In this document: in pieces, positions 45,297 to 54,348 of the stretch
Layout of the letters: the number at the start of each line of letters is the position of its first letter
Position numbering within the stretch: the stretch's first letter is position 1
NCBI GenBank assembly: GCA_023398335.1
Contig: JAEWSJ010000012.1
Location: 1-64,000, forward strand
Reading direction: 5' to 3'
Length of the DNA: 64,000 bases
Source: Bacillota bacterium
GTDB lineage: Bacteria; Bacillota_I; Bacilli_A; RFN20; CAG-288
Position numbers and translations under genes: made by a program
The notes under the pieces: model-generated
The model's database searches: none
What the model was told of the DNA's origin: nothing
The model's input: the letters and a program-made list of their open reading frames with translations, nothing else

Positions 45297-46802
45297 TTAA
45301 TCTGCTAAATCATCCCAGTTATGGCACATTGTAACGGCTTTATGCCACTTAGAAAGATACTTTTCTCTTGTTTCTTCTAGCATATTTGGAATATATTCTT
45401 TATCTTTTGACCATGTTTTCTTGATGTCTTCTAAGGATGACCATATGCCAACTTGAAGACCTGCTAAATATGCAGCTCCAAGAGCCGTGGTTTCCATAAT
45501 ATGACTTCGTTGAACTCTAGTATGTGTAATATCAGATTGGAATTGCATAAGGAAGTTGTTTTTACTTGCTCCACCATCTACTTTTAAGCAGGAGAGACAA
45601 ACTCCAGTATCCTTACTCATTGCTTCGATGACATCGTAGGATTGATAAGCGATAGATTCAAGAGCGGCTCTAATAATATGAGCACGAGAACTACCTCTAG
45701 TTAATCCGAATATAGTACCTCTTGCGTATGGATCCCAATATGGCGCTCCTAAACCGGTGAAGGCTGGAACGATATAGACTCCGTTATTTGTTTTGGCTTT
45801 AGTGGCAAAATATTCAGAATCAGAAGCATCAACGATAAATCTCAGTTCATCACGAAGCCACTGAACAACTGCCCCACCAACGAAGACTGAACCTTCAAGA
45901 GCATATTGAATTTTATGATTGTAACTTGCGGCAATAGTGGTAATTAATCCGTATTTTGAATGGCATAAATGATCTCCGGTATTCATAAGTAAGAAACAGC
46001 CAGTACCATAAGTGTTTTTAGCGTCACCTTTGTCAAAACAAGCTTGACCGAATAAAGCAGCTTGCTGATCTCCTGCTACTCCGGTAATTGGGACATCGTA
46101 GTCGAAAATGTTTACGGTACCAAACATCGAAGAAGAATCTTTTACTTCTGGGAGCATTGACATAGGAATTGAGAAGTATTCACATAGTTTTTCATCCCAT
46201 TTCAAAGTTTTAATGTTAAATAACATTGTTCTTGAAGCGTTGGTATAATCGGTGGCGTATATTTTACCTTCGGTGAGTTTCCACATTAACCATGTATCGA
46301 CAGTTCCAAATAGTAAATCACCATTTTTAGCTTTTTCTTTTGCGCCTTCAACATTATCGAGAATCCATTTGATTTTTGTTGCGGAGAAATATGGATCTAA
46401 CACTAGTCCGGTATTTTCTCTAACATATTCTTCTAAGCCGTCTTTTTTAACTTGTTCACAGATTGGAGCGGTACGACGACATTGCCAGACAATGGCGTTG
46501 TAAATTGGCTTTCCTGTGTTTTTATCCCAAACGATAGTGGTTTCTCTTTGATTTGTGATTCCGATTGCGGCAATGTGATAAGGACGAATACCACATTTTG
46601 CAATTGCTTCAATTAAAACTGAGTATTGTGAAGCGTAGATTTCCATTGGATCATGTTCAACCCAACCTGGTTGAGGATAAAGTTGTTTAAATTCTTTTTG
46701 AGAGACAGCAACAACGTTTGATTCGTTGTCAAAGACAACCGCACGGGAAGAGGTTGTTCCTTGATCAAGAGCAATAATATATCTTCTTTTTTTAGCATCC
46801 AT
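45297..46802 (-). CDS. glpK: Glycerol kinase
   Basis: 501 aa, the standard length. It phosphorylates glycerol to sn-glycerol-3-phosphate. Motifs: YIIALDQGTTSSRAVVF, WQCRRTAPIC, GVAGDQQAALFGQ, the FGGY signature region and KVDGGASKNNFLMQ. The start is the ATG at 46802, with AGAAGGA upstream; a GTG at 46823 is in frame but less likely. The loop where Gram-positive GlpK carries the HPr-phosphorylated His reads IFDYDVPITG and has no His. It is the last gene of a four-gene operon that oxidises its product. Confidence 0.95.
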   Translation of the reverse strand: MDAKKRRYIIALDQGTTSSRAVVFDNESNVVAVSQKEFKQLYPQPGWVEHDPMEIYASQYSVLIEAIAKCGIRPYHIAAIGITNQRETTIVWDKNTGKPIYNAIVWQCRRTAPICEQVKKDGLEEYVRENTGLVLDPYFSATKIKWILDNVEGAKEKAKNGDLLFGTVDTWLMWKLTEGKIYATDYTNASRTMLFNIKTLKWDEKLCEYFSIPMSMLPEVKDSSSMFGTVNIFDYDVPITGVAGDQQAALFGQACFDKGDAKNTYGTGCFLLMNTGDHLCHSKYGLITTIAASYNHKIQYALEGSVFVGGAVVQWLRDELRFIVDASDSEYFATKAKTNNGVYIVPAFTGLGAPYWDPYARGTIFGLTRGSSRAHIIRAALESIAYQSYDVIEAMSKDTGVCLSCLKVDGGASKNNFLMQFQSDITHTRVQRSHIMETTALGAAYLAGLQVGIWSSLEDIKKTWSKDKEYIPNMLEETREKYLSKWHKAVTMCHNWDDLAD

Positions 46803-46819
46803 AATAGTAGTTCCTTCTA

Positions 46820-47161
46820 TCACATGTCTTTGGTGATGATGATATTAACATCAGTTCCACAAACATTGTGAATAACTACATCTCCAGTTTTTACTGGAGA
46901 AGAGACGACTACTTTATTGAGTTCCTTCATAACATCGAAGATTTTACCTTTAGCAATAGGTTTATCTGTTTTAACTGGAACACGTGGATGAATGGCATTT
47001 GTAATTTTTACTGTAGAAGTAACAACTCGAGTTGGATTTGTGACTTCAGCAATACCGTAATCTTTACCTCTTGGGCATGAATTACCTTTAACTGTTAGAT
47101 TTACTTCATCTACTTCTAGATGGCAGCCACGTGGGCAGCAAATACATATTAAGTTTTTCAT
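46820..47161 (-). CDS. DUF1667 protein, small Fe-S-type subunit of the GlpA module (copy 1)
   Basis: 113 aa. The N-terminus has a Cys pattern CICCPRGCHL and a fourth Cys in NSCPRGKDYG, suited to an iron-sulfur cluster. The rest, RVVTSTVKITNAIHPRVPVK, is the DUF1667 core. These proteins occur with GlpA and an NAD/FAD oxidoreductase in anaerobic Bacillota and are thought to pass electrons from glycerol-3-phosphate. It lies 2 bases after the oxidoreductase gene and ends 17 bases before the glpK ATG. Confidence 0.88.
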   Translation of the reverse strand: MKNLICICCPRGCHLEVDEVNLTVKGNSCPRGKDYGIAEVTNPTRVVTSTVKITNAIHPRVPVKTDKPIAKGKIFDVMKELNKVVVSSPVKTGDVVIHNVCGTDVNIIITKDM

Positions 47162-47163
47162 AT

Positions 47164-48426
47164 TTATTTCATCTCCCTTACTTCAACGCCGATTTCACCT
47201 TCGACATCTTTTAACATTTCTTTAGTTACTTTTAATGATTCCATTTCGCCCGGAGCAAGATGGAGTCTTACTGCAGAAGTTAATACTTTGTCTTTGTAAA
47301 CAACAGCAAGGCGTTTATTCACATCTGGTTGACGAACACGGAAGAATATTTCGATGCTGTCATTCATGGTATCTTTACGAATAAATTGAGGTACGGTATA
47401 AGAAACACCATTTAAGTTATTAACTTTAATTACTTCTGATTTCTTATCGCCTTCAACGATATATTTAGCAGCGGAAACACCAGCTCTTTCAGATTCGAGA
47501 GAAACGTTATCAACTAAATCGTGAACGTGTAAAACATTACCGCAGGCGAAGATTCCTTCGATTGAAGTTTCCATATTATCGTAGACTAATGGTCCGTTTG
47601 TTCTTCTATCGATATTAATTCCGGCTTGGCGTGATAATTCATTTTCTGGAATTAAGCCAACAGAAAGAAGAAGCGTATCGCATTCGAATGTTTTTTCTGT
47701 TCCTGGAATTGGATTTTTATTTTGATCAACTTCAGATATGACAACTTTTTCTACTCTGTTGTCACCGATGATATCGGTGACTGTGTGAGAAAGGTAAAGT
47801 GGAATATTGTAGTCGTTTAAGCATTGAACAACGTTTCTATTTAAGCCGTTTGAATATGGCATTAATTCAACATCAGCTAAGACTTTAGCACCTTCTAATG
47901 TCATTCTTCTAGCCATAATAAGACCGATATCACCTGAACCTAAGATAACTACTCTTTTACCAACGAGCAAACCATCGATGTTACAGTATTTTTGAGCGGC
48001 CCCAGCGGTATAAACTCCAGCGGGTCTATCTCCTGGAATAGAGATAGCGCCTCTACTTCTTTCTCTACAGCCCATTGATAAGATAATCGCTTTAGCTTTG
48101 ATAGTAATATAGCCATGGGAAGAAGAGATGGCGTGAATAATCTTATCTTTCGATAAATCCAAGACCATAGTATCTGAATAGACTATTGCAGGGGTTTCTT
48201 GAACCATTTTGATATATCTTCCGGCGTATTCAGGTCCGGTTAGTTCTTCTTTAAATCTATGAAGACCGAAACCATTATGAATACATTGGTTCAAAATACC
48301 ACCAAGTTCATGATCTCTTTCGATAATTAATATATCTTTTACTCCAGCTTTGTAGGCTCCATAAGCAGCGGATAAACCTGATGGACCACCACCGATAATT
48401 ACTAAATCATGTGTTTCGTTAATCAT
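47164..48426 (-). CDS. NAD(P)/FAD-dependent oxidoreductase of the GlpA module (copy 1)
   Basis: 420 aa from the ATG at 48426, after AAGGAGG; the longer frame is not needed. It is a pyridine-nucleotide-disulfide-type flavoprotein. The FAD motif is VIIGGGPSGLSAAYGAYKAG, the NAD motif VILGSGDIGLIMARRMTLEG, and the second FAD motif IEGIFACGNVLHVHDLVD. No redox-active CxxC is seen. It probably takes electrons from GlpA to NAD or another acceptor. Two paralogues are present in this window (see 61968). Confidence 0.9.
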   Translation of the reverse strand: MINETHDLVIIGGGPSGLSAAYGAYKAGVKDILIIERDHELGGILNQCIHNGFGLHRFKEELTGPEYAGRYIKMVQETPAIVYSDTMVLDLSKDKIIHAISSSHGYITIKAKAIILSMGCRERSRGAISIPGDRPAGVYTAGAAQKYCNIDGLLVGKRVVILGSGDIGLIMARRMTLEGAKVLADVELMPYSNGLNRNVVQCLNDYNIPLYLSHTVTDIIGDNRVEKVVISEVDQNKNPIPGTEKTFECDTLLLSVGLIPENELSRQAGINIDRRTNGPLVYDNMETSIEGIFACGNVLHVHDLVDNVSLESERAGVSAAKYIVEGDKKSEVIKVNNLNGVSYTVPQFIRKDTMNDSIEIFFRVRQPDVNKRLAVVYKDKVLTSAVRLHLAPGEMESLKVTKEMLKDVEGEIGVEVREMK

Positions 48427-48427
48427 T

Positions 48428-49882
48428 TTATTTATCCTCCTTGGTATATGAATCAATTAAATAAGAACCGGCTTTATCCAAAGTAATTTCTTCTGGTTTG
48501 AGATTAAGTTCTTCTTCTAATATTTCTAGAATTTTTGGTCCGCAGAAACCACCTTGGCAACGACCCATTCCGCTGTTAGTTCTTCTTTTTACTCCATCTA
48601 TTGTTGTAGCTGGAATAATACGATGAATCGCGTCTTTGATTTCACCTAAGGTGACTGTTTCGCAACGGCATATTATTTGACCATAATCTTTATTTGCGTT
48701 TATTTTCTTAATTTTTTCTTCTTCGCTCAAATCTTTTAAGTAAGTATTGAGTGGAGAAAGAACGAAAGAATCTTTTTTATTTAGTTCTAAACCACTTTGT
48801 TCAAGTAATTTAACCGCGTATGGTCCAAAAGAAGGAGCACATGATAAACCAGGGGATTTAATTCCGGCAAAGTTTATGAAATGAGGAACTTCTTTAGATT
48901 CTTCAATTAAGAAGTCATCACGTCCTTCAATCGTGGCACGGACGCCGGAGAAGTTTCTAATATTTTCTCTGAAGTTTATTTCTGGAACACTTAATACAGC
49001 GGTTTGACGAACATAGGAAATACTTTTAAGTGTTGTACAAACATCATCTTTTGATTTAACATCAAACATTGCGTTTGGTCCAACGATTAAATTGTTATGA
49101 ACTGTTTTAGAAACTAAAACTCCTTTACCTAAAGCAGAAGGGGTTTGGAATATAACGTGATCAACTAAGTAACCTTGATTCTTATCTAGTAAGTAATACT
49201 CACCTTTGGAAGGAGAGATTGTAAATCCTTTACTTTTATCTTTTAGGACTAGATTATAGATATCGTCTGCATGGCAACCAGATGCATTGATAATGTATTT
49301 TGTTTCATACTTTTCTTCATTAGAAGTTATGATAAAACCATCTTTATTTTCTTCGATTGCATCAACCGGACTATTAAGTTTTAATGTTACTCCATTTTTA
49401 ACAGCGGTTTCTGCCATGGCAATACACATTTCCCATGGGGCAATAATTCCGGCTGTTGGAGCATATAAAGCGATGTTTAAAGATGCTTCAAGATGTGGTT
49501 CCATTTTATGAAGTTCTTCTGAATTCAAGATTTGAAGTTTTTCGACACCAGCTTCAAGACCGCGTTTATATAATTCGTTAATTATTTTTTTATCGTCCTC
49601 GTTTCTTCCGACGACTAAACTACCAATTTGACGGTAGTGAACATTTAAATCTTTTGCGAGTTTAGCATAGTGTTTTGATCCATAAACATTAAGTTTGGAC
49701 ATTAATGTATCAGGTTTTGGATCATATCCGGCGTGAATAATTCCTGAATTAGCTTTGGTAGTACGAAGAGAAACATCATTTTCTTTTTCAAGAATAAGGA
49801 CATTTAAATCGTATTTTGCTAGTTCGTAAGCGATGGAAGCTCCGGTGATTCCGCAGCCGATTATTGTAACATCATATTTCAT
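48428..49882 (-). CDS. Anaerobic glycerol-3-phosphate dehydrogenase-like flavoprotein (GlpA type, copy 1)
   Basis: 484 aa. A DAO-fold FAD domain begins IIGCGITGASIAYELAKYD, with NSGIIHAGYDPKPDTL as the substrate-side motif. The C-terminus is a BFD-like [2Fe-2S] domain: ICRCETV, then GMGRCQGGFCGP. It should oxidise glycerol-3-phosphate to DHAP; a 2-hydroxyglutarate-oxidase-like role is possible for the fold but is less likely beside glpK. It is the first gene of the operon, below a cre-like site. Confidence 0.88.
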   Translation of the reverse strand: MKYDVTIIGCGITGASIAYELAKYDLNVLILEKENDVSLRTTKANSGIIHAGYDPKPDTLMSKLNVYGSKHYAKLAKDLNVHYRQIGSLVVGRNEDDKKIINELYKRGLEAGVEKLQILNSEELHKMEPHLEASLNIALYAPTAGIIAPWEMCIAMAETAVKNGVTLKLNSPVDAIEENKDGFIITSNEEKYETKYIINASGCHADDIYNLVLKDKSKGFTISPSKGEYYLLDKNQGYLVDHVIFQTPSALGKGVLVSKTVHNNLIVGPNAMFDVKSKDDVCTTLKSISYVRQTAVLSVPEINFRENIRNFSGVRATIEGRDDFLIEESKEVPHFINFAGIKSPGLSCAPSFGPYAVKLLEQSGLELNKKDSFVLSPLNTYLKDLSEEEKIKKINANKDYGQIICRCETVTLGEIKDAIHRIIPATTIDGVKRRTNSGMGRCQGGFCGPKILEILEEELNLKPEEITLDKAGSYLIDSYTKEDK

Positions 49883-49909
49883 AAGCGAACCTTCTTTCTG
49901 TATAGTTAA

Positions 49910-49947
49910 ATTATATAATTAATCGTATTATATTGAAAGCGATTACA
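49910..49947 (-). promoter_or_regulatory. glp operon promoter with cre-like site
   Basis: On the minus strand, a TTTCAA -35 (49938-49933), a 17-base spacer and a TATAAT -10 (49915-49910). TGAAAGCGATTACA at 49934-49947 (+ strand) matches the CcpA cre consensus TGWAANCGNTNWCA at every position and overlaps the -35, the expected place for catabolite repression. Confidence 0.8.
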
Positions 49948-50109
49948 ACTGCAAAATTGCACTTTTTTCATGCAATTAGCACGTTGTTTGTTAAGATAAT
50001 ATACTTAATTTACATTTTGCCAATAATGTTAATTAAATCAACCTTTCTTCAAAAGAAATTTCATCATATTTGAGTTAGTTAATTATTTGATTTTAAGAAA
50101 AGCGGGCAT

Positions 50110-50133
50110 AAAAAAACCCCAGATTAACTGGGG
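50110..50133 (-). terminator. Terminator of the structured RNA
   Basis: The stem CCCCAG/CTGGGG with loop TTAAT is followed by seven T on the minus strand. Confidence 0.85.
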
Positions 50134-50360
50134 CCCACGTCTCACTAATTGAATGTAAATAATTGGGGGTACATTAGATTCAATTTGATGATAGTATCTA
50201 GCGAACTAGATTCTCGATGCAGTTAGTTAAAGGAAGTTGTTTTTTTATTATATTCTAACTACATCTAGTGTGGCTTAGGTAAAACCAAAAGCGTAAACTT
50301 TTGAATTTTGCTACTAAGGGTCACCCCTTTTCACAAACTCATAGTAAAGGACGAACCTTA
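50110..50360 (-). ncRNA. Structured non-coding RNA, about 245 nt, family unknown
   Basis: The minus strand has no gene here but folds well. An outer stem pairs GGTTCGTC (50357-50350) with GACG and GGCC (50141-50132, 2-base bulge). Inside are a hairpin AAGGG-GTGA-CCCTT with a GNRA loop (50329-50316), CAAAAG/CTTTTG, an 11-bp stem GATGTAGTTAG/CTAACTGCATC (50265-50255 with 50226-50216), ATCTAG-TTCG-CTAGAT with a UUCG loop, and a two-part stem near 50150-50185. It ends in a strong terminator (50133-50110). It lacks tmRNA, RNase P, SRP or T-box signatures. A raiA-type RNA is one guess I cannot test. Confidence 0.72.
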
Positions 50361-50439
50361 ATTTAACTTAAAGTTTTATTAAAGTAATTAATATAATTTT
50401 TTATTTCTTCTTTTTTATTAGAAATGTAATAATTATCTT

Positions 50440-52091
50440 TTAGCAGTGTTTTTTGATAAATTTAATCAATTCTACTTGTGGTAAAGGCTTTGAATAGTAG
50501 TAACCTTGAATTTGATTAATTCCAATTCCATCTAAGAAATCAACTTGCTGTTTGGTTTCAACTCCTTCAGCAATAACTTCAATTCCAACTTCTTTGGCTA
50601 AATTTGCTAAGTGTTTTACGATTGATTGTTTCTTAATGATCTCTTTACCCATGAAGAATCTCATATCTAGTTTTATTAAATCAAAAGGAAAATCGCTAAA
50701 AGCGGCAAGAGAGGAGTAGCCACTGCCAAAATCATCCATTTCTAAATAAAATCCTTCGTTTTTCAACTTGGTTAATAAACTGTTAAATAAATCGAAGTTA
50801 TTCATGATGGAAGATTCGGTAATTTCTAGTCTTAATAATTCACGTGGAATAGAATATGAATCAACTTGTGCAATTAAATCGTTAATGAATGTTGGATTTT
50901 CAAGTTCTACCTTAGAAATATTTACTGAGATTGGACGTACTACCATACCAAAATCGATTTTATTTCTAAGATATTGGCAGACTTTTTCTCTCACGTAGTA
51001 ATCTAGTTTACTTATAAATCCGTTTTGCTCTAATAACGGGATAAAAATATCCGGGCGAACAAAGCCTAGTGTTGGAGAAATCCATCTTACTAAAGCTTCT
51101 GCTAAAAGAATTTTAGAATCTTTAGAGTTGATGATTGGTTGATAATATACTTCAAATTCATTGTTTTCAATTCCACTCATCAATAAAGGAATGATTGATT
51201 GGTTGGTAAGTGGTTGATCACAAAGACTAGTTTCATAAAAACCAACGGATAATCCTTTGGTGTTTTTTTGATTTTTGTTTGCTAAGTAGACATCTTCTAG
51301 ATCAACTTCTAAGTCAGGTGTATTATGGTCGATTTCTTTTATTCCAATTGAAATATTAAAATTGAAGTTCTTATTAAATTCAGATAATTTTTTAGAACTT
51401 GAGCATAGTCTTTAATATTGAACTCGTTAAAAGGAATTAACAAGATAAAATTATCCGCGTTAGTTTGACCTATGACATATTTTGTTTTATATAACGAAAG
51501 AAGTTGATGATAAAATTCGACAAGTAATTTATCGCCTTCTTTTCGAGTGAACAAATGGTTATAGTCACAGAAGTCATCAATATCAACCCATAATAGATAA
51601 AATTTATCTTCCGGGTAGTCAATTAATAATTTTCTCATATCTATAAGTGCTTTTTCTTTTAAACACGCAGAGGTTACATGGTTTCTTTCTAATAAGATTC
51701 GATCGGTTATTTCAACTCTTGTGAAGACAATATAATCTTTTAATCCTTCATAAAGATAGTACTTGAATTTTTTGTAAGTGACATTTCCGTTTATCGTTTT
51801 GATTGGATAAATCAAAACGTATGTTTTTCCGTCTTTCGTCTCGTTAATTACAGTATCAAGATTCATTTCTATTGCAGCTTGTTCACGTTTTGATAAGACT
51901 ATTATTTTATCTAAAAAGCATTCTAATTGTTCTTCGTATGTCGCAGGTCGATTTCTGATTAAATTATTGACGACATATTTATCAGGCGCACAAATAATAT
52001 TAGTAATTCTTGTTTTTACATTAATGATGATAGTAAATTCAAATTCTTTTTTAACGATGTAATCAAATACATCTTGAATTGTGCGCTCCGT
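50440..52091 (-). pseudogene. PAS-like/degenerate GGDEF-EAL protein, start codon lost and frameshifted
   Basis: The reading frame opens at 52091 with ACG, 7 bases after a perfect AAAGGAG site (52105-52099), where ATG would be expected; no in-frame ATG follows until 51866. At an A6 run near 51388 the frame shifts by one: one more A would join NIKDYAQVLK to LSEFNKNFNFNISIG and the EAL part. The cyclase-like region reads NADNF instead of GGDEF. The EAL domain keeps EALVRW, LEITESS, MDDFGSGYSS and IAEGVETK. As read, only an EAL fragment from 51183 could be made, without a good ribosome site. Confidence 0.8.
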
Positions 52092-52323
52092 TTTATAGCT
52101 CCTTTATATGCAAGAATAGCGGATATAAGTCAATTTGATAATATCATATTTAAATATTTTACAATAGATTTATTTTTTATATGGGTAAGGTTGCGAACAT
52201 AATATATATTTATTATTAATAAATCAACATAACAACGCCTTTGATAAGGCGTTGTTATACGGATTAAATAGTTTTTTATCTTGTATATTATTGAAAAAGG
52301 GAGGATAACGACTGACTAAATGC
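52092..52323. other. Intergenic region with a 13-bp hairpin
   Basis: No gene is seen. At 52229-52258 a perfect stem ATAACAACGCCTT/AAGGCGTTGTTAT with loop TGAT lies 66 bases after the carbohydrate-binding pseudogene. It has no T-run on either strand, so it may be an RNA-stabilising or processing hairpin rather than a classic terminator. Confidence 0.6.
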
Positions 52324-54210
52324 TTAGAATCCTCCGTGATGATTCCCACTGCCACTACCACCAATCCCGAAGCTACCATTTGTAACTATGTATTCAGTAG
52401 TGGTTAGAGTTGCAACATTTGTGGCGCCGGAAATTGTTCCGTTGTTAAGTGCGACATAATCGGTAAATGTTCCCGAATATGTTCCGTTTTTACTTACATT
52501 ATAGGCGGTATTACCTTTGAGGTTTGGAGTACTGACGATTACTGAAGCGGAAGAATATGATTTAGGCATTTTAATCGCGAGAGAATAAGAACTATCGCCG
52601 AAATATACTATAGAACCTTTAGCTAAAGTGCCACTGATAACCGCACCTAAAACATATTGAGTTACATTGTTTGGTAATTGGGCCATTCCGCTTGCTCCGA
52701 CTGCGACTAATGTTCCACCAGTAAGATAGAAGTTTCCATCGTAATCTAAAGCACCGTTTCCCGCGTCTGTTGGTCCAAAGACGTAAACTGTTCCTCCATC
52801 CATGGTGATTTTTCCATTAGCATCTAATCCGTCTCCAGAAGCATAAACTTTAACATAACATCCACCGCCCAAATGTAAATACATTGATTCCGTTATAGCG
52901 GTGGTGTTGCTTGCTCCACCGGCGGCGTTAATTCCGTCATCTAAGGAATTAATATCGATGTTTCCATCGTATATTTCTATTTTTTGTCCTTCAATACCTT
53001 CGTAACTTGAAGTGATATTTATTGAAAAGTTTGGGGTTAGAGAAGTGATTTCACTTCCACCAATTTGAGTTAAGTATTCTGCGTGTATTCCATCATCTTT
53101 AGTAGATAAAGTAAAGTTTCCGTTGTAGATTGCAACATCGCCGTTCGAATGAATTGAATCATCATCGGAGGTGATGTTAAATGTTCCGTTAGTAATGGAT
53201 ATAGTTGTATCGGATTTAATACCTTTTACACTTTGAGAAAGATAATAGCGGGAGGAATAACGGGAGAAATCGTCAGAGGATATACGCTTATAGGTGTTAC
53301 CATCTTTAATGTATTTTGCGTCTTCTGATAAGGTTCAATCAGTATCATCAGAAGAAGAATAAAGGACGAATGTTCCGCTGGTAGTAATATCAATATCACC
53401 ACCGGTAATATTTACGTTATTTCCGGCATCAATTCCATCGCCAAATGTAGTTATATTAATATCGCCGTAGCTGATATTTATTTCACCTTCTTTGGAGTGT
53501 AAGCCATCGCCTGCTGCGGAAGTGATGTTGATTGTTCCACCGCTAATATCTATTCCGATTTTGCCAGAGATGGCGTGATCGGCGTGGTTAATAATATTTA
53601 TTGTACCTTCTTTAATTAAAATTGATTTGCTGTTATATATACCAACGCCGGATTCGATACTTTCTGTAACTAGGCCATTTGAGGTTAGGTTTATTTCACC
53701 TTGACCTTCGATTACTAAATTGGTTTTCTTAACTGTAATTACACCGTCCATTGTATTTGAGGAACTATCGCTTAAGTAGTTTGTAGTTCCGTTTCCAAGA
53801 TGAAGAGTAAAAGAGGAAGCTGTGGTAACACTTAGGGGAGAAGAAGCGGAAGTGCTCGTTAAGTTCGCATTATTTAGAGCTAGCACGACGCTTCCTGTAG
53901 AATTTACAACGATGTTCCCGGAAACAGAAGTACCAGTTACAACATAATTTCCTTCTTCGTTAATGTTGTATGTTTGATTATTAGTGAAAGTATCTAAATC
54001 TATTTCGGTGTAAGAAGAAAAGTCTTCTGCTTCGATAGAGGTAGTTGGAGTAGAGGAGTCTTCACTGGTAGTTGGAGTTTGATTTCCAATTAGTGAAGAG
54101 TCATTAGTAGTTGATGAATTTAAAGATGTTGAATTTGATATATCGTTGCAGGAATTCAAAGTAAGTAGTGAGGTTGCCAGCAATGAAATTACTAATAAGT
54201 TTTTTTTCAT
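52324..54210 (-). pseudogene. Carbohydrate-binding lipoprotein (Cthe_2159/DUF4353 type) with an in-frame TGA
   Basis: A lipoprotein signal (lipobox LNSC, Cys21) and a Ser/Thr linker are followed by right-handed beta-helix repeats such as DGLHSKEGEINISYGDIN, GDGIDAGNNVNITGGDID and SLDDGINAAGGASN, the pattern of the Cthe_2159 carbohydrate-binding family. TGA at 53337-53335 (codon 292) interrupts the frame between SSDDTD and TLSEDAKYIK; both sides are in the same frame and together give a typical length of about 628 codons. The tail ends GSGNHHGGF. TGA is a stop elsewhere in this DNA, so this looks like a nonsense mutation, though Trp would fit. Confidence 0.82.
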
Positions 54211-54231
54211 ATATTTATATCTCCTTGATAA

Positions 54232-54288
54232 TTTTAGATTAATCTAAAAAACTTAAATCTACTTAAATCAACTTTAATTTAACTTAAA
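54232..54288 (-). promoter_or_regulatory. Direct repeats and palindrome upstream of the carbohydrate-binding gene
   Basis: Four CTTAAA-type repeats (+ strand 54252, 54262, 54272 as CTTTAA, 54283) at 10-11-base spacing, the arrangement of OmpR/PhoB-class sites. Next to them is a perfect 18-bp palindrome TTTTAGATTAATCTAAAA (54232-54249). A TAAAAT -10 (54236-54231, minus) fits with the repeats replacing the -35. The regulator is probably the response regulator at 55586. Confidence 0.6.
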
Positions 54289-54291
54289 AAT

Positions 54292-54329
54292 AAAAAATCC
54301 CTTAAATATTAAGAAATAATTAAGGGATT
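54292..54329 (-). terminator. Terminator of the two-component operon
   Basis: The stem AATCCCTTAA/TTAAGGGATT with a 14-base loop is followed on the minus strand by TTTTTTA. Confidence 0.75.
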
Positions 54330-54348
54330 AATAATTAAATAAATTTGT

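Noticed and set aside
50110..50360. tmRNA, 6S RNA, RNase P RNA or SRP RNA
   Set aside because: No tag frame or tRNA-like end, no single long hairpin with central bubble, no RNase P core and no SRP tetraloop/GGAAGG motif.
53335..53337. TGA read as Trp (genetic code 4)
   Set aside because: Several genes end in TGA at ATGA overlaps, Trp is encoded by TGG throughout, and no other long gene has an internal TGA.
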